NCBI GenBank assembly: GCA_003993805.1
Contig: RSEF01000006.1
Location: forward strand, 24,257,300 to 24,321,299
Length of the DNA: 64,000 nt
Reading direction: 5' to 3'
Origin: Himantopus leucocephalus
Taxonomy: Eukaryota > Chordata > Aves > Charadriiformes > Recurvirostridae
Part shown: positions 48,301-57,125 of the stretch, one piece after another
Position numbering within the stretch: position 1 is the stretch's first letter
How the letters are laid out: each line of letters opens with the position of its first letter
Position numbers and translations under genes: made by a program
The notes under the pieces: model-generated
Databases searched by the model: none
What the model was told of the DNA's origin: nothing
The model's input: the letters and a program-made list of their open reading frames with translations, nothing else

Positions 48301-51300
48301 CTTAATGACTCTTAAGCCTGATGATATGGAAGCAGTCTTAGCCTCCAGCATTTTCAAACAGGTGATTGTTGAAGCCAAGACACAACAGCTGCCTGAAGAA
48401 TCTTTCTAGACTTATCAGTTTTCATGCACTCTTTCCCTAGACTGTTTTCAGCCACTATTGAGTCATATTGCTGGGCTATTTAGTGCCCTCGGGGGTTACA
48501 TCTCACAATTGTTACCACTGGCATGGGTTAAGCATTTTATGCTGAAATTGTGTTGGACAGAGAACACACACACATTCAGCTAGTGTTTATTAGCTGAACC
48601 ATAGTAACTTACCTCTTTCAATTGTATTTCTGTACTTTTTGCCTCTTATCCTCTCACTGGGAGCCCTTAAATGTTAGAGACATTCTCCCTTCCCCTCCAC
48701 CCCTGAATGAGCCTTAAGCAGAAGCTTAGTCTGTGTTGAGATCAGATTAGGTTTACTTGCTTCAGAATTTATTTTAGGGAGAAACAGGCATACTCTACGA
48801 TGTCTTCTCTATAAACATCTAGGTTGTGTTGTTTCTGGTAAGAATGATTTTCTAGAACGTGCTTCTCAATGCAATTTTCCATTAGTGACAATGCTTGAAA
48901 TATGAGAGCAATTCTAAGCATCAGAATTCATGTTGTATTCTTTATTTGACTAATAGTGGGGGAAAGCATATGGGAAAGCAGTGCCTCAAAGCAAATTACG
49001 TGCCCTCAGTTTCCAGTATTTTTTTCTAAATTCCAGAGGGTGTCTAATTCTCTTTAAAACAAACAAACAAAAAACCGAGAAAAACGTCTCTCATGTAAGC
49101 AGGACTATTGTCTGGTAGAGGTAGGTAAGTGAGGTAGTTTGACTTCCTCATTGTTGTCTACTAGAAGTTAACTGTAGCTAGCTCAATACTTACTTTATCA
49201 TTTTCTTTTCTGTCAGATTTGATGGTGGAGTTCATTGTAACACACATGATGAAAGAATTTCCTATGGATCTCTATGTGTAAGTGCCTGTGGGGTGACTCG
49301 TTGTGATTTCGTTTTAAGTTTGAATTCGGGTGGAATTCTAGTCATAGAGCAGTCTTCTGTCTGAAATAACACTTTGTGGCTGGTAGGGAGCAGGATGGCT
49401 TTTCATGAATTCTTCCAGCAACTTTTTCTACTTCTACAGTGTTCTGTGTGCCAGAAAATTGAAAGCGAAATGAATTTCCACCTTTCAGACTGATTTCCTA
49501 ATCTACTTGATCAAATACAAAGAGCTTTTCAGTCTGAAAGAAGTTTCATAATACACAGTCATTGCAAGCATCCCTACTTCCAGAAGCTGAATCTTGGTCT
49601 AGAAAGTGAAAAGGCAGTTTTGAGAAACCAAGGACAACAGACGTGAGGCCTGGAAGGCAATGTGGAGGGTGGGAGAGAGGTTTAAGCCTCAAGTAGCCTG
49701 CTAGGCAGCAACGGGTAAAACTTAGCAATGGGGAAAAGGAGAGAAGAGGACAGGGCTACTACACATGAGCGCTCCATGTGTCCCAGGAGGCCCCTAGAAT
49801 GCTTTGTTGTGCTTTAGCCTGGAGGGCAGAAATAGGATTTAGGCAGATCATTGGCTTTAGTCTCACTGTTTGTACAGTACTGAATTTCCCCAAGGCTTGA
49901 ACAGCACTATATTCTGTAGAAGAGATAAAGATACATAGGCTGTTTTCCCTTAATGTAGCTTCTCAGCATGTTCTGATTTTGCCCAAATAACCCTGGAAAT
50001 ACAGTGCCTTAGCAAGGGTTGTGTAGTTCAATTATGAGTTTGTGAGAAATGTTTTTTTTGATGACAATTAGATAATTAGTTGTAGATGGGTGTAGTGCAT
50101 TGGAATTTCACAAGAAAGGTGTGAAATGCTTGGGCTCAAAAGTAGGGTCACATTTAGAAAACCCTTGAGAGTAAAAATAATGAGCAGTAGCAACCATCAG
50201 TGGACATCTGTATCCATTCATTTTGGCATGTTTGTGCAGTCCTTTCACTACGCTCCTGTCTGAAACCATCCCATAGCAGACACAGTTATTGCAGACAAAG
50301 TGGGTGTTCTGAATGCGCAAATAGTGTCATACTTCTCTGTCACATTTAAAAGGTGACAATATGAAGCTGCTCAAGGGAGGGCATATTAATATTTAAAGGA
50401 GAAATCCAGGTTGCTTTGACCAAGGGTGTTTTTTGTCCATTATGTGTATTATGAATTTTCAGCACTAAGCTAAGGAACAAAGACACCCCACTGGGATGGA
50501 CAGCTTCATAACTAAAACAGTGTGGTTTGGGAGCCTAAGCCCTGGTAGCTGGTGCTCTGGCTCCTTGGGTAGGGGTACTAGGACTGTTATGCCCCTCCTC
50601 ATCCGTTTTCTTCCATGCCTTGCTTTCACCCAGAAAGCTGTATGCTACTGCATACAATCACAAGGTTTCAATGCTGAGATATGTCTGCAGAGTATTTTGC
50701 GTTAACAGCTATTGTTATTATAAAGAAATGTTTTAGCCATTGCCAGATTATTGCTGGTCAGTGCCTTAAATAGTTTTTTTTTGTAGAGGCCAATTTTAGT
50801 CTTAGAGCCAAGGAAATAAATAGGTGAAAAGGTACTGGGTGTTGTCTTGTACCAGTAACATCAGAAATAGCAGGTCTCTCCCTAGAGCGATTGCTGTTCC
50901 TGAGCTGAAGACAGCTGTCTGTATCCTAGCTGGTTTGCTTCATTTGCTTGTTTGAATTTATGAGAATCCAATTTGCAATACAGCATTTAGTGCAATGCTC
51001 AGCTATTTTAAATGGTTTTACCTTTATTTGTCTAAAGTTAGTTTCAGTCCTTACCCCATCGTAATATTTTTGGGATCATCTAAGGGTCTGAAAGGAATAG
51101 TGTATACCTTGTGTATATTATTTCTTAAGGCTTTTTAAAGCCGTATTTTGAACTCTTTACCCCATTTTGAAGAACTTCCATCCAATTTTTTTTTTTAAAC
51201 TTTATTTCTCTGTGTTTGTCTGTTGTGTAGTGTCTTTCACTAGTGTCTTTTAATACATTAATGAGATAATGTATTTTTGAGAAATAAGGATTTGGGGGAA

Positions 51301-52270
51301 AAGCAAACTTTCCTTTTTGAAGTCTTCCTTCTTTTTTTTTCTAAATGTCAATAACTAAAGATAGCTTTGTCTAACAAATTTGAATTTGTTAATATTTTCT
51401 GTCTTGTCCTTAATGATAACTAGTGCGAGCGAATTTACTCATTATATTGTATATTTAGTTCTGATGTTATTTGTGAAGAATGTTTGTGCACCTAAGAGTT
51501 TGTACGAACACTAGATGCTAGAGAGACCTACAGGATTTGGAGAATTCACAAGTATACTAGCTGTATGTTGGGGGATTTCAGAGCTTGTAGGTGTATTTCT
51601 TGATCATTCCAAAGTTCGTACTTAAATTATTTGTTTAAGGAGACTGGCAAATTTGACAGAAATCCCTTTCTTTTTTTGTATAATTAAATTGCATGCCTTA
51701 CTCAGTCAAACTAAAAATCCTGCAGTTAATGTTTGAGTCTGTCATTTCCTTTAACCTCATCACTTGGGCCAAAGAAACTGAAAAGCTCTGTTGCGTCCAG
51801 ATTTTACAAAATCTGAGCACAGTATCTCATGCATACGGATCCTCCAAGTTAATTAACTCCTTTTGTAGACCTTAGGAGGCCCTCAGGTAAGGGCAGCAAA
51901 GACTAGAAAGTGTTAATTAAATATAAACAACAAACTTGCATCTGTAGTCAGTCCAATCATGTTGAGCTAAAACTGGCATACAAGCCCTTTTCTCTCCTCC
52001 TGTCCGGTTCTTTCTTGTGGATGTTGCTTCCCCTTAGGAGCCCAAAACCACGAGCCGCATCCTCCTCTGCTAGGCTTTGAGTTTGTCTGTTTCCTGCTGC
52101 TGATTTCAGAGACGTTTCCAGGTTCGATGTAGAATTTCTGGGAAGTGCAATGTAATTAATGCTTTGCCCTGTCTTTTCCAGACGGTGCATTCAGATTGTG
52201 CACAAGCTGCTGTGCTACCAGAAGAAGTGCAGAGTGAGGCTTCATTACACCTGGAGGGAGCTCTGGTCAG
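18280..52270 (+). CDS. ARMH3: ARMH3 (C10orf76), first 498 codons, right end missing
   Basis: Nineteen coding exons splice into one frame of 1495 nt. Human ARMH3 is about 689 residues, so the last 190 or so lie beyond the window. ARMH3 is a cytosolic armadillo-like helical protein of the Golgi. Mammalian work links it to PI4KB and GBF1, where it supports PI4P levels and Golgi function. The protein is all-helical apart from a basic N-terminus ([19 protein letters not shown]) and a disordered S/T/P linker around residues 319-350 ([19 protein letters not shown]). Highly conserved blocks include [78 protein letters not shown] and [20 protein letters not shown]. Start: ATG at 18280-18282 has A at -3 and G at +4 and matches the mammalian MAQ start. 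The gene is head-to-head with HPS6. The C-terminal DUF1741-type region is only partly present. Confidence 0.95.
18841..18897 (+). CDS. ARMH3: ARMH3 coding exon 2
   Basis: Residues 35-53, [19 protein letters not shown]. Acceptor ttcctttcag, donor GTAACA (weaker than consensus), phase 0-0. Confidence 0.92.
19033..19179 (+). CDS. ARMH3: ARMH3 coding exon 3
   Basis: Residues 54-102, [17 protein letters not shown]... to RVVNALQ. Only 135 bp from the previous exon. Acceptor taacctggcag, donor GTACCA, phase 0-0. Confidence 0.92.
19952..19972. repeat. Poly-T tract
   Basis: Twenty-one T in ARMH3 coding intron 3. No element body is recognisable beside it. Confidence 0.85.
20231..20295 (-). repeat. 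CR1 LINE 3'-end fragment
   Basis: The sequence ccaagggtttgtttagccca followed by gtgtcctgtctctgacagt resembles CR1 3' ends in reverse orientation (ggtccatctagcccagtatcctgtctt). Only about 65 bp are recognisable. Confidence 0.5.
20734..20773. repeat. Pyrimidine (T/C) tract
   Basis: Forty bases of T with a few C inside ARMH3 coding intron 4 side sequence, about 600 bp before the next exon, too far away to be its splice tract. Confidence 0.8.
21372..21479 (+). CDS. ARMH3: ARMH3 coding exon 4
   Basis: Residues 103-138, [15 protein letters not shown]... to KAELCMK. Acceptor tccctttgcag, donor GTGAGG, phase 0-0. Confidence 0.92.
21844..21936 (+). CDS. ARMH3: ARMH3 coding exon 5
   Basis: Residues 139-169, [17 protein letters not shown]... 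to LLLCLVT. Acceptor ttcttctttag, donor GTAAAT, phase 0-0. Confidence 0.92.
22806..22880 (+). CDS. ARMH3: ARMH3 coding exon 6
   Basis: Residues 170-194, [14 protein letters not shown]... to EAILQ. Acceptor tgtactcag, donor GTAAGG, phase 0-0. Confidence 0.92.
23567..23653 (+). CDS. ARMH3: ARMH3 coding exon 7
   Basis: Residues 195-223, [17 protein letters not shown]... to NYRKYE. Acceptor tttattccag, donor GTAGGT, phase 0-0. Confidence 0.92.
23654..29125 (+). other. ARMH3 intron after coding exon 7 (5.5 kb)
   Basis: It starts GTAGGT and ends accctgagcag. It is AT-rich with scattered short T-runs. I recognise no exon, RNA gene or clear transposon in it. Confidence 0.5.
29126..29182 (+). CDS. 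ARMH3: ARMH3 coding exon 8
   Basis: Residues 224-242, [19 protein letters not shown]. Acceptor ccctgagcag, donor GTGAGT, phase 0-0. Confidence 0.92.
29570..29645 (+). repeat. Possible degenerate tRNA-derived SINE head
   Basis: It contains an intact RNA polymerase III A-box-like TAGCTCAGTGG (29576-29586) and a degenerate B-box-like GGGTTGTAGCC about 40 bp later. It does not fold as a tRNA. The family is not identified. Confidence 0.25.
30113..30144. other. Assembly gap (32 N)
   Basis: Thirty-two undetermined bases directly followed by a run of 17 G (30145-30161). The real gap size is unknown. It lies in the ARMH3 intron about 100 bp before coding exon 9. Confidence 0.95.
30242..30285 (+). 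CDS. ARMH3: ARMH3 coding exon 9
   Basis: Residues 243-256 plus two bases, [14 protein letters not shown] then R. Acceptor cttcttttcag, donor GTAAAA, ends in phase 2. This exon lies closest to the assembly gap but is complete. Confidence 0.92.
30896..30930. repeat. Poly-T tract with one undetermined base
   Basis: Thirty-five positions of T interrupted only by N at 30908, in an ARMH3 intron. It could be the reverse-complement tail of a retroposed sequence, but no body is recognisable on either side. Confidence 0.85.
31841..31901 (+). CDS. ARMH3: ARMH3 coding exon 10
   Basis: Residues 257-277, [20 protein letters not shown]. Acceptor ttttgttcag, donor GTAAGC, starts in phase 2 and ends in phase 0. 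Confidence 0.92.
32872..32918 (+). CDS. ARMH3: ARMH3 coding exon 11
   Basis: Residues 278-292 plus two bases, [15 protein letters not shown] then Q. Acceptor tctttccatag. The exon must end at CA (32918) so that GTAAGT is the donor and the glutamine codon is completed by the next exon. Confidence 0.92.
33129..33221 (+). repeat. Strand-asymmetric A/C low-complexity tract
   Basis: Over 90 bp made almost only of A and C on the + strand: a poly-A start, CCCCAAA and CAAA units, then 15 C (33207-33221). One N at 33197. The - strand is correspondingly G/T-rich with several runs of four or more G. Confidence 0.9.
33662..33737 (+). CDS. ARMH3: ARMH3 coding exon 12
   Basis: Residues 293-318, [20 protein letters not shown] then TVLAQ. 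Acceptor cctttccacag, donor GTGAGT, starts in phase 2 and ends in phase 0. Confidence 0.92.
36409..36502 (+). CDS. ARMH3: ARMH3 coding exon 13 (S/T/P linker)
   Basis: Residues 319-349 plus one base, [20 protein letters not shown] then [11 protein letters not shown]. This is the disordered proline/threonine-rich loop between helical regions and is the most variable part compared with human. Acceptor tctgttag, donor GTAAGA. Confidence 0.92.
36503..41311 (+). other. ARMH3 intron after coding exon 13 (4.8 kb)
   Basis: It starts GTAAGA and ends ctttgttccag. Its last third contains the 1.1-kb CR1 fragment at 39262-40335. Nothing else is recognised in it beyond short T-runs. Confidence 0.5.
39262..40335 (-). 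mobile_element. Ancient CR1 LINE fragment, about 1.1 kb
   Basis: Reads antisense along the 3' half of a CR1 element. Recognisable blocks in order: ggaaaagatcccc...tctagtgcc (3' end), agtttatacccatttatcat, atttctctaaacttgc near atgagttcatcctctttgaa, aaggtctcaccagcaccttg, tctctgctggaagtgcattt, aatttcatcttgcattt, and ttaaatgctttactgaagtc. The order matches old amniote CR1 copies. It is heavily mutated, so not active. Confidence 0.75.
41312..41413 (+). CDS. ARMH3: ARMH3 coding exon 14
   Basis: Residues 350-383, V(I)[15 protein letters not shown]... to SIVMQDTK plus one base. Acceptor ctttgttccag, donor GTAAAT. Starts after one base and ends with one base of the next codon. Confidence 0.92.
41649..41663. 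repeat. Short AAT microsatellite
   Basis: Five AAT-type units in an ARMH3 intron. Too short to be remarkable. Confidence 0.7.
42325..42805 (-). mobile_element. Ancient CR1 LINE fragment, about 480 bp
   Basis: Antisense CR1 3' region. Diagnostic blocks: aaaagggacttcatg...atctagcgcacccctc, attccagtgtttaactaccc, tgtatttgaagtctgctttc followed by atgttt, and tctttaagctaaacc. They are in the same order as in old amniote CR1 copies. Heavily diverged. Confidence 0.75.
43421..43560 (+). repeat. MIR-like SINE
   Basis: The core of MIR-type elements is visible: taccttgggagaaa, then ctctgcaccattttttccca followed by tctgtaaaatagggtt, and atacctccccatagga. Old and diverged. The exact subfamily is not assigned. 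Confidence 0.6.
44343..44470 (+). mobile_element. CR1 LINE 3' terminus with octamer-like tail
   Basis: tattggacctgctttgagca, then cttccatcctaagttactct running into atgactgtatgtat, fits the CR1 3' end (gaacctgctttagcagg ... ttccaacctaagttattctatgattctatg), including the short repeats that replace a poly-A tail in CR1. Severely 5' truncated. Confidence 0.65.
45229..45287 (+). CDS. ARMH3: ARMH3 coding exon 15
   Basis: Residues 384-403, (D)[19 protein letters not shown]. Acceptor cttctttgcag, donor GTAGGT, starts after one base and ends in phase 0. Confidence 0.92.
46663..46728 (+). CDS. ARMH3: ARMH3 coding exon 16
   Basis: Residues 404-425, [20 protein letters not shown] then RM. Acceptor cttttccacag, donor GTGAGT, phase 0-0. 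Confidence 0.92.
47828..47897 (+). CDS. ARMH3: ARMH3 coding exon 17
   Basis: Residues 426-448 plus one base, [20 protein letters not shown] then AVL. The acceptor gtgtgtttgaag has a purine before AG and a weak pyrimidine tract. Donor GTAAGT. Confidence 0.9.
49217..49277 (+). CDS. ARMH3: ARMH3 coding exon 18
   Basis: Residues 449-468 plus two bases, (D)[19 protein letters not shown] then V. Acceptor cttttctgtcag, donor GTAAGT. Confidence 0.92.
52182..52270 (+). CDS. ARMH3: ARMH3 coding exon 19, last in window
   Basis: Residues 469-498, [20 protein letters not shown] then HYTWRELWS plus one base. Acceptor cctgtcttttccag, donor GTAATT. The next expected block (ALINLLKF in mammals) was not found to the right edge. 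Confidence 0.92.
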
Positions 52271-55200
52271 GTAATTTGCATCGGCAGAGACAGTCAAATA
52301 TGAAAAACCCAGAGTGGGAGGCTGTTTGGTGGCCACGACTGCTTGTTCCATGGCTACAGGGTTAAACAGCAAGCAGCAGTTCTGTTAAAGCATCTTTATT
52401 TTGCTTCTTAGTTGCTACATGCAAATTACCTCTTTTTGAAAGCTGTGTCATTATCATAATGGTAGCTAATTTACTTTCTTGTCTGGCCATGATCACCATG
52501 GTATCCAAATGTCTTTGTTCTTCCGTTTCATTACCTGAGTCCCTCTTCACCTGATTGGGGAAATGGAGTAATGTTTTATGCAGTAGTGTTTCTCTCTCAC
52601 GTATGTGTGAGTAGGAAGGAGGTAGGCTTTTGGGTAAAGGGAGGTGGACCTTACTTTCCCTTTTTACTGTAAGAGATGGGTACATGTAGAACAGTGTGCA
52701 CAGCTCCTTCTGAAGAGAGCAACCTAGGAATGTCAGTAGGAGGGAGGCTTTTAACTCTGACCTTTGCATTCATGGCAGGTAGTCTGGTTCATGCCACTGG
52801 TATCCTGCGATAGATTGATATTATGGGGTTTGACTTGTTTCTCATAATCTGGTGGATGTAGCCTTGTAGGACTGTTTTAGGATGCAGTCATTGTGTGGGA
52901 GGTCTGAGGAAGGGGTAGCAGAATGGATGATGAGACCTAACAGGCTGCTTTCGTGGATATGGTGTGTGCTTCCATTCTTATCTTGCAAGCAATGAAGTAG
53001 CTCAGCTAGGAAAACACAGTTAATCCCTTAGCTGTTGTGGCTTAAACAGGAGGTTTATGAAAACTCAAGGGAACGTGGCCCTAATTGTGTATTCCTGGAG
53101 CTGTGCTTGAGACCTAGGATCAGTGACTTGGCTGGTGTAATGCAACTCCCATCAGAAATTTGAGAGAGGATGACTTTTGAAAAAGGCGGTGATGAGTGGT
53201 TTCTGAAGCTGTACTCAATTAACACTGAGTACTTCCCTTCAGTAGCTTTGCACAGCTGAATTTAGGCACAGAGAAATGAACCAACAATCTGAGTCACTTT
53301 CAGTTATTAAATTTTCGCCTTGTGTGACATGTGGCCCATTCAGACTTTCTAAATTATTCCTGTAGAAGGTGAAGTGGGTGCCCCTAATTAAAGGATTAGT
53401 GATTTCTTTTCAGTTGTTTTCTTCAGAACAGAGCCCCTAGAGGCATGGCTGCAGTGTAGTGCCAGTTCAGGAGAAGAGCGTGTACAATGTGGACGTCTGT
53501 TGTGAATAGAAATTGCATCTGACAGTGTGTGTGATGTCTTCTCAGCAGTTACCAGTGGACCGGATCCATTCCTATTTGGTCAGGCTGTGCTGGGGTTTTC
53601 CTACACACTGGTGGTATGGAAGTCTCCAGTATAATACCTTGTGCTTGAAGGTACTCTTCCACAGTTCAGAGACCACAGTCTGAAGCATCTTTCTGTCCTT
53701 AGCTGTCCCTATTTTAGAGGGGAAAAAATAAAAATCCTTGCTGCACACTGAGATTCAGTATCTTGGGATATTCTTGTTAGTTGTCTCTAATTAGCTGGTG
53801 TTTGTATAGCGCTTAGGAAATGTAAAGTGCCTCAGAAGTGTTAACTGCTGCATGTGCTTTGAAAGCAAAGCAGTAAAGTAAAAAGAACTCAGATTGGTGA
53901 GGTTTCTGTAAAGGACGTGTGCAGACCTGACACAGCTGAAGAGATCCACGCTTACTGTAGATTCCTGCATGTTTAGGGAGATCCTCTCATACCGGAGTAA
54001 ATTACGGTAAGAATGCTTCAAATTTTTTTCTTATAGGACGTTGAGGTGAAAAGAGAGATTCTTCTGTAGCTGCTAGGTGATTCATACAGGCGGGAAGGCC
54101 CTGGGTTGAATGGTGCGTGCGCTTGTAAAAGGGCACATCCTGGCTGCTCCAGGTGTGTACTTCTGGAGTGCTGTTTGTGGCAGACTAAATGCTAATTGCC
54201 AGCCCTATCTTGAGATATATTTCGCAATTAACTCTTATCCCTGTCACGGCTGCTCTTTGATTCCCCAGAATGCTGCTGCCTTTGATGTGAAAGAATGGCC
54301 GTTTTTCTGGTCTTGATCTATCTGACAGATGACTCCAAACTAGGGCACAGGGACTTCTGAATTCATTTCTATCCTTTATATGAGCATATTCCCCTTCGGG
54401 CTTTTATTTTGGATCGAAGGATTAGTTGTCACTGCTGGATGAACAGCTAAAAGGGAGCAGCTATTCACTGCAAGGTCTGAGATCTCAGGTGCCCCATCAG
54501 GCATGCTTTACAGAAGGTCTTCAAGCCCACACTTGTCTTCTTGAATGACAAGGTGTGTGATGACTGAAGCGATGCCCCTGTTGTGCAGTGTGGATAATAG
54601 CAATGGAAGCCCCCCAACAGAGCTGAGTGGAACAAAGAAGCTGGAGGGAATTGGTGTAAGGAAGTACTGAAAGAAAGGGGGAGAATTCTGCCTGGCACGT
54701 AAGGGGAGGAGAGTTGATTCAGGCAGAAAATTGAGTGGGAGAAAAAGACAAAGGGAATACTGTGGGGTAGGTAGTCAGTATGGGGTGCGGAGGAACTGAG
54801 ATAAAGGTTGTAGGTGGAAGCAGTAGCAATGTATGGAGCCTTCTGTTCACTTGCCAGTTCTAATGTTAGCTAGTCTCTAATTAAGGAAAGCCACTCGTGT
54901 GTCACCTGATGGATAGATGCTTTTCCTTTGTGGGTGCTTTGTCTTCAGTATGGAAGGCCAGCAGCACTTTGAGAAAGCTTCTGGATTTTCTTTTTTGATT
55001 TTTAAATTGCAAAGATTACAGAGAAAGGCAATGGAACCCAGGTGTTTGGTATCTCTCGGGACCTGTATCGGGTTGTTTGTGCAATCTGTAATACTTTGTA
55101 GTTTTGTGTATACACTACTATGTGGCTCGTTGCTTATGTGTGATCTTGCTTCTGTTGGACTTCCTTTTTCAACTTCTGAGCTTGAGGAAGAGCAATATGG

Positions 55201-55964
55201 TTACCAAGTCTTTGGTTGTGATCCAGCCTTAGCTTCCCTATTAGATTAATTCTTTCATATTAAGTCAAGGGGCCAGGATCATGGCAATCAGTACAGTACA
55301 AATCTACCTGTGCTGACCAGATGAGCAAGAATGTTTGGCTGACAGAGAATGATACATGGGTTTGAGAGTTGGAAGCAGGACTGACAGAAAGGAAGATCTG
55401 TAGGTGGCAAAAGTAGTATATATAAGCTGGCTCTAATTAAAAGTAGCGTGAAAATATCCTAAAAAGAGTGCTGAATAGCAGTTATACTTCGGTTAGCCTA
55501 TGAAAATGATTACCAAGCGCAGTTACTGATAGGTGGACCAGACATTCAGATCCAGAGATGCCTGTTGATCATGGTTCCTCTCTAATAGACCTTTTCAGCA
55601 GATCATTAGCTTCAGTTCAATCATCTGTGGTTAGTATGTGGCTCTTCCCTTTGACCGCTGAAGAAAATCTTCAGGTTTTAGTTCTGTGCCAGTGTACCAT
55701 TACTGGTGACTAGCCTGTGGAAATCTCCTGGACCATTATGCTCAGAACCTTGTACTTTTTAAACACGGGTATGTTGAATGTCAAGTGTAAGGTACTTTAT
55801 AGAGCTGATAAGGAAACTTTACTTGGTAACAACCAGTTCCCTGCTCTGAGAAATAGCACGTTATGCCCAATGTTTTACTTAAGTTCTGCTCCTTGTCATG
55901 TGGAAGTGAGGTTTATGTTGCTGGTCATAAAGGCGGGGTTTGGGTTTTAACTGTTGAACTCTTA

Positions 55965-56020
55965 ACTAGCTTGTACAGTACTTGAGGGATGGAAGGTGCT
56001 ATATATGTTGTTGTTGTCAA
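55965..56020 (+). repeat. MIR/L2-type 3' tail
   Basis: gtacagtacttgagggatgg followed by aaggtgctatatatgttgttgttg resembles the shared SINE/LINE2 3' tail (tgtaaagcgctttgagatcc...ggaaggcgctatataaatg), ending in a short GTT repeat. Confidence 0.45.
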
Positions 56021-57059
56021 GCATGTATAAGCTATGCCAAAAGAGTTTTCGTGAGTCATTTAATCCTTTTATATAAAAAGACCTCATTTCTTCAACTCCT
56101 CCCACCTCAAAATTAGTAATGCTTGAGCAATTCACTCCGAGCTCAGGGGGTGCAGGTAACTTTTTTTTGGCAGTTGCTATGGTTTGCTTTAAGCAAAAGC
56201 CATGTTTAAAGAAACAGAAAAGCAATTCTAATATAGACTTATAATAGCAAGAGTAGATAATAAAAAATCTTAGATATAATAATGAATAATGGTGTAATAG
56301 CTATTTGTTAGGGCAATTGAATGCAAAGTAGGATGAAAAATGAGCTTTGCCATTAGTAAGCATTGAAGATCAGTTTCCAAACTATTGTAAGGGCTACAAT
56401 TTTTATCTTGTATCTTAGTTAATTTGGTAGGTGCAGAATGCACTGTTAAAGTGAAGGTGCTTCAAGTGTGTAGCACTGTGAAGAAGTTAATTTTTCTCTG
56501 TTTTTCTTTTAGGATTATCAAAGCAGACTTTTGCAGTGCTACTGGACAGAATATACTTTTATCCTTTTTGTAGACTCTTTAGATCTTTTTGTCAGTTTCT
56601 GTATTTATAACATGAGGATAATATTGCTTTCAAAATGCTTTTTGTTGAATACTAGAGAACTGAAAGGTTCACCTGTGGAACATGTTAAAGTAAAGAAGCA
56701 ATATTTTTTGTGGGGGGGGGAACCCCACTTTCAGTATGTATAACACACTTGCCCTTACACAGTGCATGTTTAAGGTGGTATTGTTTAGTCACTTGTACTT
56801 TGCTATGTTATTTCTGCAGCGGAAATATTGATTACTAACAGTTTTTTGTTACTTGGGGTGCTTCTGGTTCTCCAGCTGTTGATAAAGTTAGCTTTAGCCC
56901 TCTGATTTGTGTGGCTGAACAGATTGGAAATCAGGTGATGTTGCGTCTCTCCTTTGTGTCTGATCCCGCTGTCACTGTCACATTCTGCAGCAGCTACCTG
57001 GGAAGGGAAGCTTGTCTTTTTGCAGTTCTTGTGGAGGCAGGATTTGTATACTGGTGTAC

Positions 57060-57125
57060 CAGACAGTCTAGTTCACTGGTAAAATGCCTGATCTCTAGGT
57101 GCCATGTGGGTTTGAAAGGCTATAG
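57060..57125 (+). repeat. Possible tRNA-derived SINE head
   Basis: TAGTTCACTGG at 57068-57078 resembles a polymerase III A box, and GGGTTTGAAAGG about 40 bp later a B box. The spacing fits a tRNA-derived SINE such as MIR. Too diverged to be sure. Confidence 0.25.

Noticed and set aside
53795..53850. MIR/L2-like tail words (tgtatagcgcttaggaaatg)
   Set aside because: Only one short block matches, too little to call a repeat with confidence.
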